Origin: Thermoplasmata archaeon
GTDB lineage: Archaea > Thermoplasmatota > Thermoplasmata > Thermoplasmatales > Thermoplasmataceae
Assembly (NCBI GenBank): GCA_021797225.1
Contig: JAKAAE010000021.1
Span: 1 to 17,099 of the forward strand
Direction of reading: 5' to 3'
DNA length: 17,099 nucleotides
The translations under genes and the position numbers were made by a program. Under the pieces are notes generated by a model. The model was not told where the DNA came from and searched no databases. It worked only from the letters and a program-made list of their open reading frames with translations. This document shows, piece by piece, positions 7,118 to 14,900 of the stretch. Numbering within the stretch: the stretch's first letter is position 1; every line of letters begins with the position of its first letter.

Positions 7118-8270
7118 ATTCGTGATGGCAAATGATTCTGATATACTGAGCGGGATTGTTACTGATGTGTACTTCGAGAGAACAAAAAAGTACCTTGAGC
7201 TAATGCATTCAAATCCCTTTGTATCCATGGAAATTACTACACAATCGTCCACATATGATTATATTGATTTTACAGGTTTAAATGATGTTATTTCTCTTTT
7301 AAAATCACATAATTTAAGTGTTTATGCGCTCCCTGAGGGAACCGTGATTAAGCCCAGGGATGTGAATGGGGTGCCTGTTCCGTTTATCAGAATTCAGGGT
7401 AAATATCTTGATTTTGCAGAACTTGAAACACCATTACTCGGCTTTATATGCCAGGCATCCGGCATTTCTTCCTACTCTGCCCTTATTAAAAAATCTCTGG
7501 GAAATATACCGTTTATCTCGTTCGGAATCAGGAGAATGCATCCTGCAATATCCGCCATGATTGACCGATCTTCCTACATAGGTGGCGCTTCCGGGGTTTC
7601 AGGGGTATTCAGTTCTGAGATTCTTGGGATAAAACCTTCTGGAACAATGCCACATGCACTTTCACTGATACTTGGAGACCATGAGGCATGGAAGGTGCAA
7701 TATGAAAACTCAGATTTCAGGGTTTTTCTTATAGATACATATATGGATGAAAAATTTGCGGCCATGAAGGCAGCCGAGGAATTTCCGGATATTGATTATG
7801 TAAGGCTGGATACCCCGTCCTCAAGAAGGGGGAATTTCCCCAATCTCATCCGGGAAATAAGATGGGAACTAGACATCAGAAACCATCAGAATATAGGAAT
7901 AATGGTATCTGGTGGTATCAAACTTGAGGATATACCGGAACTGATCAATGCCGGTGTGAAATCGTTCGGCATAGGAACTTCTATATCATCAGCTAAACCT
8001 GTAGATTTTGGTATGGACATAGTAAATATAGATGGAACTGATATTACAAAGCGTGGCAAATTTTCGGGCATAAAAAATGTATTCAGGTGTCCAGAATGCC
8101 ATACAGTAAAAGTCCAGGTATCTTCAGAGAGGCCGTCGTGTTCGTGCGGGCATGAGATGGATAATATTATGAAAAAATATATAGATAAAGGAAAAATAAT
8201 TTTTGATGATTCTCTTGAAATGATCAGAGAAAGGTCTTTGAATGAGATAGACTCTATTCTGGAATTATAA
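7110..8270 (+). CDS. pncB: Nicotinate phosphoribosyltransferase
   Basis: Joins nicotinate and PRPP to give nicotinate mononucleotide, the committed step to NAD. It has 386 residues; the Thermoplasma acidophilum enzyme, whose structure is known, has about 392. The start at 7110 matches that protein in length up to the shared Asp-Val-Tyr-Phe-Glu-Arg-Thr. Landmarks: Phe-Gly-Ile-Arg-Arg-Met-His-Pro-Ala; active-site His182 in Thr-Met-Pro-His-Ala-Leu; Asp-Thr-Pro-Ser-Ser-Arg-Arg-Gly-Asn-Phe; and the phosphate-binding Val-Ser-Gly-Gly and Gly-Thr-Ser-Ile-Ser-Ser of the barrel. A C-terminal zinc knuckle uses Cys327, Cys330, Cys344 and Cys346. It overlaps the nicotinamidase gene (ATGAATAA), so the two proteins are probably made by coupled translation. 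Confidence 0.95.
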   Translation: MNKFVMANDSDILSGIVTDVYFERTKKYLELMHSNPFVSMEITTQSSTYDYIDFTGLNDVISLLKSHNLSVYALPEGTVIKPRDVNGVPVPFIRIQGKYLDFAELETPLLGFICQASGISSYSALIKKSLGNIPFISFGIRRMHPAISAMIDRSSYIGGASGVSGVFSSEILGIKPSGTMPHALSLILGDHEAWKVQYENSDFRVFLIDTYMDEKFAAMKAAEEFPDIDYVRLDTPSSRRGNFPNLIREIRWELDIRNHQNIGIMVSGGIKLEDIPELINAGVKSFGIGTSISSAKPVDFGMDIVNIDGTDITKRGKFSGIKNVFRCPECHTVKVQVSSERPSCSCGHEMDNIMKKYIDKGKIIFDDSLEMIRERSLNEIDSILEL

Positions 8271-8763
8271 AATATCTAAAAATTTATTGAATTTATTAAT
8301 AAATTTTATAACAAGAATTTATATTTATATATGTATTCAATCTAATATTATAATCAGTATTTGGGGAAAAGTTAAAAAAATAATGTACGCTGTCAAATAA
8401 TGGTGCTTTTATAGTATTTATTGTCGGCACCGATTTAACAATATGCCGCTATATACCTGTATTTTCTGGCTGGCTAAATTATGTTAATCTGAGCTTCCTG
8501 CCGGTACACCATTATGGACGAAGACATTGAAGGAATTATAAATATAGATACAAAAATTATTAAAAATGATTTCCTCCCATGTTGCCCCGACAGTTTCATA
8601 TAGCGAACTATTTACCATTATTATAAAGATTTGTCCGTATATATTAATAATATATAAATTCATCATGGTATATAGATAAATTGCCATCTTTCTAATTTGC
8701 TCTTTTATATTATAATGTTGGTTTTGGCACAAAATATTATTTATGTGTAATTTAAACTCAAAA
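8271..8763. other. Long AT-rich region between convergent genes
   Basis: About 490 bases with no convincing gene between the phosphoribosyltransferase (plus) and the permease (minus). It holds an AT-rich hairpin at 8279-8307, a TATA-like string near 8318-8332 with no gene after it, a stretch at about 8400-8520 less AT-rich than its flanks (with ggtgc 8402-8406 able to pair with gcacc 8426-8430), and two short open frames, 8514-8603 plus (29 residues) and 8484-8618 minus (44 residues). No tRNA or insertion-sequence gene is recognisable. Confidence 0.5.
8279..8307. repeat. AT-only inverted repeat after the NAD salvage operon
   Basis: aaaatttatt (8279-8288) and aataaatttt (8298-8307) are perfect 10-bp inverted arms with a 9-base loop, starting 8 bases after the pncB stop. 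In DNA this base-rich it could be chance. It could also help end transcription, though no long T-run follows. Confidence 0.4.
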
Positions 8764-10275
8764 TTACAAGGAGAAATCGCCAAGATTATCCAGATGATTC
8801 CTGTATTTTGTATACATTATTACAACAACGATTGCTAAAACAACAACCCATACAAGTGATCCATATACACCGTATATGTAAGGTGCACTGAGATCAAAAT
8901 AGACTGATGCTATTATTGCCCCTACAAGTGTTATACTTGATATTCCCGGTATAATTATATGCCTGAATATGTGTGTTCTCATGCCCTTCTTCTTCAGATA
9001 CATATGAAGAGAGGTATTTGTAAGAATATGCACAATGTACGATATCGGAGATTCAAGTACAAGTAAAAATACACTTGAATATAACAATGCGTCTATAATT
9101 TTTCCTGGATAAAGTAATTCAAATGATACTCCGGTAGTAAGAACAATAGCAAGTGATACAACTGTGATAAATAGTATTGCGTAAACCGGCACTCCCCTGG
9201 TGTTTGTTCTGGATAGTTTTTCTGGTACAACACCTTCTCTGGACAGAGAAAAAATTACTCTGGACGCATTTGTGCCCAGGGATACAGTTGCAGTAAAGAA
9301 TGAGTTTATAACTATAATCAAAAGCACAACAAATGGAATTATGCCCATCCCAACAAATCCGTCCTTATAAATGGAGAGAACGGGATATGCGCCAATACCT
9401 GCACCTGTGCCGAAGCCGAACATATTCAGGTAACCCCATGATATTACCTCAGCATAGGATGCAAGAATTATAGTAACACCAAGAATTAAAATACTGGCTA
9501 TTATAGACCGGGGAACATTTTTTTTAGGATCCTTGGTTTCCTCGGCAATAGGTATGGAACCACCAACACCAACAAAGGAACCTATTGCATATACCATCAT
9601 GGCCATGAGAATGATAAAGTTGCCACCCACCGGAATAGCAGTAAATGGTTTAATTGATAATGATGTGTGGTTTACTCCGATAAGATAAATAGACGTGGAA
9701 ATGAAGAATACAACCTCTATAAGAATTGCATATGAAACATATTTCAAGGAAGGCTTAATCCCTTTGTAAATAAGAAAACTAACAAAAAGGATAAATGCCA
9801 CAGTAACCGGAATCCACAGTATATTAACATATGGAACGGTGATTCCGATGCTGGGCAAAATAGCATAGGCAAAGCCGATGAATCCGAGGATGCCGAAACC
9901 GGTAAAGCTGAGAATCTGATAACTTATATATGAAAGGGCTGTTGTTAGGCCGAATCCCCTTCCCAGACCGTTCGCCACGAATGTATAATATCCTCCTGAA
10001 CTGGAAATATACTTGGAGAATTCGAACGATGAATAACTCATCATTGAATAAACAACAAGCGCCATTAATAATATAAGCGGAATAGAAAAAGCACCATCAG
10101 GATAATTTGAAAATGTGAATGTTAGCAATGCTGCAGTTCCTGCTACATAGAGGACGATCGTTCCTCCAGGAGCATTCAGGCCAATTGCCTGTGATACTGC
10201 ATGCCTCAATGATAACTGATTATAACCCAGGTGTTTATATTCCTTTTCAGGACGGAAAGCATCTTCCTCTATCAC
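8764..10275 (-). CDS. APC-superfamily amino-acid permease
   Basis: Membrane transporter, probably importing amino acids by proton symport or exchange; the substrate cannot be read from sequence. It has 503 residues with about 12 membrane helices, the first at about 32-56 with the family's helix-breaking Gly-Leu-Asn-Ala-Pro-Gly-Gly. Two APC hallmarks are present: Pro-Ile-Ala-Glu-Glu-Thr-Lys-Asp-Pro-Lys-Lys-Asn-Val-Pro-Arg (242-256) and the cytoplasmic loop with Ser-Arg at 338-339, Ser-Arg-Glu-Gly at 345-348 and Gly-Val-Pro-Val at 361-364. The start codon is GTG (10275-10273 on the minus strand), placed by a TATA box about 26 bases upstream and the absence of a ribosome binding site. It is divergent from the glycerate kinase, with 192 bases between them. 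Confidence 0.9.
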   Translation of the reverse strand: MIEEDAFRPEKEYKHLGYNQLSLRHAVSQAIGLNAPGGTIVLYVAGTAALLTFTFSNYPDGAFSIPLILLMALVVYSMMSYSSFEFSKYISSSGGYYTFVANGLGRGFGLTTALSYISYQILSFTGFGILGFIGFAYAILPSIGITVPYVNILWIPVTVAFILFVSFLIYKGIKPSLKYVSYAILIEVVFFISTSIYLIGVNHTSLSIKPFTAIPVGGNFIILMAMMVYAIGSFVGVGGSIPIAEETKDPKKNVPRSIIASILILGVTIILASYAEVISWGYLNMFGFGTGAGIGAYPVLSIYKDGFVGMGIIPFVVLLIIVINSFFTATVSLGTNASRVIFSLSREGVVPEKLSRTNTRGVPVYAILFITVVSLAIVLTTGVSFELLYPGKIIDALLYSSVFLLVLESPISYIVHILTNTSLHMYLKKKGMRTHIFRHIIIPGISSITLVGAIIASVYFDLSAPYIYGVYGSLVWVVVLAIVVVIMYTKYRNHLDNLGDFSL

Positions 10276-10295
10276 GTAGCACTTAATGTCTGAAT

Positions 10296-10305
10296 TATAT
10301 TTTAA
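10296..10305 (-). promoter_or_regulatory. TATA box of the permease gene (leaderless GTG start)
   Basis: On the minus strand this reads ttaaaatata, centred about 26 bases before GTG 10275, so transcription should start at or next to the first codon. Confidence 0.55.
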
Positions 10306-10439
10306 TTTTTGTTAACATTTCGTTATTCATGTTATGACGGAATTCGTATTCTATGGTAAATATTTATTTTATTGCCGGTTAAATTGCTTTATAATCTGAA
10401 AGTGTATACACTCATTGCATAGCAGGGAAATAAAAAAAA

Positions 10440-10448
10440 GTTAAAAAC
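10440..10448 (+). promoter_or_regulatory. Candidate TATA box of the glycerate kinase gene
   Basis: gttaaaaac lies about 24 bases before ATG 10468 in an A-rich run and is a weak TATA box. The better-looking tatatat at 10457-10463 is too close to the start to serve it. Confidence 0.35.
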
Positions 10449-10467
10449 AATAGAAGTATATATTTCT

Positions 10468-11742
10468 ATGAAAATACTCAATCTGGAAGAGCTGGCAACC
10501 ACTCCTGAAAAATCACATATACTGAAAATTATAGAAAATGCAATGAATGAGTTAACGCCTGAAAAAGCAATAAGAAATAATTTCAATATCCCGCTGGAAA
10601 AGTTTCAGAGCATCTATTTAATAGGATTCGGGAAGGCGGCGTACGGGATGTATTCAGGCATAAGAGATAGGATTCAGGATAAACTAAAATATGCAGGTAT
10701 AATAATACCTGATGATGAGGAAGTCATCACAGAATTTCCGGAATTGGAAATAATGAGGGGAACCCATCCATATGTAAGCCAGAGCTCTGTAGATTCTTCC
10801 GTAAAGTTGATGGCGGAGGTTAAAAATCTTTCCTGCCATGATCTTATAATAGTTCTGATCTCCGGAGGTGGCTCATCCCTGTTTGAAATTCCAGAAAACG
10901 GAATAAATATCCAGGATATAATGGATATATCAAAGGAAATCATGGATAATGATGGAGACATTTACACATTGAACAGAATAAGGTCCAGGTTATCCTCTGT
11001 AAAGGGCGGGAAACTGGCAAAATTATTATATCCAGCACAGGTTGTTTCATACGTAATATCTGATGTTATTTATGATGATATGAGCATTATTGCCTCTGGT
11101 CCTCTGGTTCACCCAGACTTCCAGGGTGATATTTCAGAATTGGTCAGCGAATATGTTAAAGACCCGGCTCTTGCAAGGCTAATACTGCAAAATGGAAATT
11201 CAGATAGTATTGAAAATAAATATTTCTCCACAGTTGAAAATCATCTAATCCTGAATAATTATGACTTTGTCAATGCCATGTTCTCTGCAATGAATGGAGA
11301 AAAGATAAATCTTGGAAGCAATGTTCACGGAGATGTGAATTCTGTTGCAGATAGTATTGCAGCCCTATTGAGAACAGTTTACAGTATGAAGAGGAGAGGA
11401 TTTATGTTCGTCTGCGGTGGGGAAACAACAGTGAATGTACAGGGAACCGGATCAGGAGGGAGAAACCAGGAACTTGCTCTCAAACTGCTTGAATCCATGA
11501 AAAAGGGTGAAAATTTCACATTCTGTGCAATTGGCACAGATGGCATAGATGGAAAGAGCCCTGCTGCCGGTGGAATAGTTGACCAGGATACCAAAATATC
11601 AGATCTTGATGTATACTTAAAGAACAATGATAGTTACACAGCACTTCTGTCTTGCAAGGGTGCCATTATGACCGGCCGTACCGGAAATAATGTTTCAGAT
11701 ATAATAGTAGGTTATTATTCAGGGGCAAATGACAATTTTTAA
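10468..11742 (+). CDS. Glycerate 2-kinase (MOFRL family)
   Basis: Phosphorylates D-glycerate with ATP. In Thermoplasma and Picrophilus the enzyme makes 2-phosphoglycerate and closes the non-phosphorylative Entner-Doudoroff pathway. It has 424 residues, the family's usual size. Order: N-terminal DUF4147 domain with Gly-Phe-Gly-Lys at 53-56 and Ser-Gly-Gly-Gly-Ser-Ser at 132-137, then the MOFRL domain with Gly-Ser-Gly-Gly-Arg-Asn-Gln-Glu around 328-335, Thr-Asp-Gly-Ile-Asp-Gly at 357-362 and Gly-Arg-Thr-Gly-Asn-Asn-Val near 403-409. It is cytosolic. The following 53-residue gene sits 29 bases behind it with its own ribosome binding site and is probably on the same mRNA. No other pathway gene is close by. 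Confidence 0.93.
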   Translation: MKILNLEELATTPEKSHILKIIENAMNELTPEKAIRNNFNIPLEKFQSIYLIGFGKAAYGMYSGIRDRIQDKLKYAGIIIPDDEEVITEFPELEIMRGTHPYVSQSSVDSSVKLMAEVKNLSCHDLIIVLISGGGSSLFEIPENGINIQDIMDISKEIMDNDGDIYTLNRIRSRLSSVKGGKLAKLLYPAQVVSYVISDVIYDDMSIIASGPLVHPDFQGDISELVSEYVKDPALARLILQNGNSDSIENKYFSTVENHLILNNYDFVNAMFSAMNGEKINLGSNVHGDVNSVADSIAALLRTVYSMKRRGFMFVCGGETTVNVQGTGSGGRNQELALKLLESMKKGENFTFCAIGTDGIDGKSPAAGGIVDQDTKISDLDVYLKNNDSYTALLSCKGAIMTGRTGNNVSDIIVGYYSGANDNF

Positions 11743-11759
11743 ATATTGGCAGCAATTAT

Positions 11760-11768
11760 GGAGTGATT
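11760..11768 (+). promoter_or_regulatory. Shine-Dalgarno site of the 53-residue gene
   Basis: ggagtgatt is one G short of the full complement of the archaeal 16S 3' end (ggaggtgat). The GGAG core lies 8 bases before ATG 11772. This strong site is the main proof that the small frame is translated. Confidence 0.7.
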
Positions 11769-11771
11769 GGC

Positions 11772-11933
11772 ATGGAAGAGTTGCTTTGTAATATAGAATT
11801 TGAAAAGGATGAAAAAGGTTACAGTGCTAGACTGAGAACCGATATGGGAGGACTCAGGGAATACAGTGGACTCACCCTGGAAGAAGTAATGAATGAAGTT
11901 ATACTTGAACTTCAGGAGGAATTCTCTCCATAA
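11772..11933 (+). CDS. Small acidic protein, HicB-like, 53 residues
   Basis: ATG 11772-11774 to TAA 11931-11933. The layout is two strands (Leu-Leu-Cys-Asn-Ile-Glu-Phe-Glu, then Gly-Tyr-Ser-Ala-Arg-Leu), a glycine turn (Met-Gly-Gly-Leu), then Gly-Leu-Thr-Leu-Glu-Glu-Val leading into an acidic helix. This resembles the small HicB/UPF0150 domain (strand with Phe-Glu-Lys-Asp-Glu, Gly-x-Thr-Leu-Glu-Glu-Ala, helix). The match is by eye and weak. There is no HicA toxin or separate DNA-binding domain, so I do not call it an antitoxin. It lies 29 bases after the glycerate kinase gene and probably shares its mRNA. It ends 28 bases before the stop of the convergent helicase. Confidence 0.72.
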   Translation: MEELLCNIEFEKDEKGYSARLRTDMGGLREYSGLTLEEVMNEVILELQEEFSP

Positions 11934-11949
11934 ATTATTTTATAAGTTG

Positions 11950-11969
11950 AAAAACCAGGTTTTAACTGG
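11950..11969 (-). terminator. Weak terminator of the helicase gene
   Basis: On the minus strand, the end of the helicase gene forms a 4-bp stem (ccag/ctgg, 11966-11969 with 11955-11958) followed by five T's (11954-11950). Both genes must end within the 28-base gap, so some termination signal is expected here, but this one is poor. Confidence 0.25.
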
Positions 11970-14900
11970 AAAGAATATAACCGGCACTATTGAATTCAGA
12001 CTTTGCCATATCCTTGTACGTTGCATCTCCGGTAATTTTTTTGACGGTAAGATATTTTCCGCTCTTTTTTACTGATACTGATAGTTTTACTGTTCCGTCT
12101 TTGAAATACAAATAATTGCTTGTAGAATGATATCTGGATTTTACGTATCCGGAAAAAATAAGTGCAATTATATCTCTGGGCGGTATAATTCTTGAAACTT
12201 TATCAATGACCTTATCGTGGTGGCTTCCATAGGGTATGTAAATTATCCTGTTCTCAGATGGTAGCAATGCCTCTTTTATAATTTTCCCCCTGTAGAGCTT
12301 CTTTACACAGAGATTATATTCGGCATCATCTTCCTGTCCAGTAAGCTGCCTGTAAACATTAGCATCGAAGAAACCTATTCTGGTTATAAGTTCCCTTAAT
12401 AGTGTTTCTATAGCCTCTATTTTACTGTACTCATCGTTTATTGTTATGTACCTTCTTCCTTTATCCTTTGCAATAGCATTCAGTTTATACAGTGATTTTA
12501 CCGATTCTTTTATTACAAGAGAATTCAATTTCATCGATTTAATTAACTCATTTTCTGACATGCTCCTGGAGATAAGGACCTTATACACCTCCTCTTCTGC
12601 TTCAGTTAATGGCCTTTTTTTGATTGCCTTATAAAGGGCAATTACATTTTTTGTGCCAAGTGCAGGCAGGTTGAATGGCCCATCAAAATTATAGATGAGC
12701 ATTGAATTATAATAATTATTCAATTCCACATTACGAATCCCGGTATAATATGCCTCCATATCGCTTCTTATTCCAAGATAAATTTTGCTCAATGCACTGT
12801 AATTCATGGTTGTTCTGCATGAATTATACTTATATACAGCAAGCGACATTAAATTTTCAGTGCTATCAGCGATGACATCAAAGTCCCCCATGTAAATTAC
12901 ATTGTCTGTACGTTTATATCCGATACTTTCACCAATACTGAGCAGGTCATTATTTTCAGTACTGATAATTATGGAATCTGCATTGAGTTTGGTCGAAACA
13001 GTCCGGACCGTATCCAGAAATTCCTTTATCTTGCCAGTTTCAAAATCTATGTTATCGAGCCATATACCTGGTGCTTTTTCTTCCATATAAAACATGGATT
13101 CCTCTGATCCATTATACAGGAATCGTGCATTGAAGTCATCGTTTCTCACATACTTCCCCATATATATGCTAACCGGATCGTTTTTCATGACTATGAGAGA
13201 CCCTGAAACTGGATTAATGTCCTGGCCACCATAGTAAATCTCGTTTCTATAGTAATATGGCGGAAATCTGGAATAGTCAAGTTTTGCAGGGTTGAACCAG
13301 AAAAATCTTGACAGTTCCCTGGTAGTTACTGGTCCGTATTTTTCAATTATTTTACCTGTATCTATGTCCTTCGAAGGAGTGTAAAGTTCCCAGGTTCCGT
13401 TTTTTCCCTGAGTGATGAATATTTTGAATTCAAGGTTTTTTATTATGCTTTTAATTATCCTTCTGTCCATGCCCGTTATATCGGCGAGTTTTTCATCTGT
13501 ATCTATTCCTCTCCCAATATGTTCTGTAATCTGATTTTCAATTTCGCTATTCTTTTCTTCTCTAAGCTTATATAATAAGTCCATGAGCCACTTTGCTATG
13601 TAAGCATATTTATTTTTTATTGCTCTAGCATAGTAAATGTCTCCTGATGCCAGTAATCTTTCCAGGTCTGCTTTGCGATAATTCCCGGTTCTGATACGTA
13701 TATCTATGAGGTCAAAGGCAAATCCATACTTATTGAAATACTCCTCAACATTTTGTACGGGCAGCGTAAAATTAACTATGCGTTTCCTGGCAATGTCCTC
13801 CCCAGTGCTGTTTACAATAGCCTCAAAATCCGATTTCATCATGTACTGTTTCATGAAAATCGGGGTAATGTAATCGTACAGTATATCCCCGTTTTTGGCC
13901 ATTGCATTGAGAGTTTTCTCCAATTTCTCATTGTTTACAGGAAGCCTGATCAGAAGCTCATCCAGAGATAGCGGTCCATAGGAAGAAAGTACTCTGGAAA
14001 TTGCAATGTTCATGCTGTTTTCCGGTATATCAGGAATAGAATTGTTCTGGACATAGTGCTGCCTGTCTCCGTGTACTTCCTTGCGTATCATATATGCAGA
14101 TTCCAGTTTTATCAGGCTATCCCGGAGCTCCTGTTCTCCAAAACCGGTCTTTTTTATTTCACTGAATTTCTGGTCATTTATTGAATTATAAATTTCCTTA
14201 TCACGGTCTGTCAACTGCACATCCTTTTTAAAGAGATCGTACACAACTGGGTAATATTCTGAATAGACCCACTGGTCTGACCTTATGAAACAGTATGTGA
14301 TTGTGCTGGATTTTATCAGGTTCTCTGTTATGTCTTCCAGGTTTATATCACTGTATTCAATTGGAGAATTATACTTTTTCTTGAAAGGGTCTATATACAG
14401 GAAATGCCGGGCAAATTCAACATAGCTCTCCTCATCTGTCACCTGTGGTATTTTATTTCTGAAATAATTTTCAACAAGTTTTGAATCTTTTATGAGGAAA
14501 TCTATTCCTTCAGTGCCATAAATTTTATCCAGAAGTTTGCTTCTGAGATCTTTCAGTAGTTTTGAACGGTCTTCCATGAGTACTATATCTGAAACTCCTG
14601 AAAGTATGAGATTATAAGAAAATGGACTTGTTTCAGTGGAATAATCCCTTATTGTAAATTTCTTTCTGGATATCACATCATTTACATACCATGATGCACG
14701 CTCAACATCCATGACATCGTATTTAACCTCGTTGAATGCCTCCTTTATGACAGGAAAATTATTCATTGCTTCCAGTGTCCTCAGAAGGCGGTCACTGCGT
14801 AACTGCTGCCTGGCAACGGAAATATCAGTCTGCTTGTACTTCCTCAGTACCATGAGTGATCTGGTGGCACAGTACCTGAAACGCTGCTTGAATAGTTCGG

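Noticed and set aside
8271..8763. Intact insertion sequence in the long spacer
   Set aside because: No transposase frame, no matching terminal inverted repeats and no target-site duplication could be seen.
8484..8783. 99-codon minus-strand frame overlapping the end of the permease gene
   Set aside because: Its ATG lies inside the permease coding region in another frame, and its first part has no family features. Only the short part from ATG 8618 is kept, as a weak finding.
11772..11933. Complete HicAB toxin-antitoxin system
   Set aside because: No HicA-like frame exists on either side: glycerate kinase lies upstream and the convergent helicase downstream.
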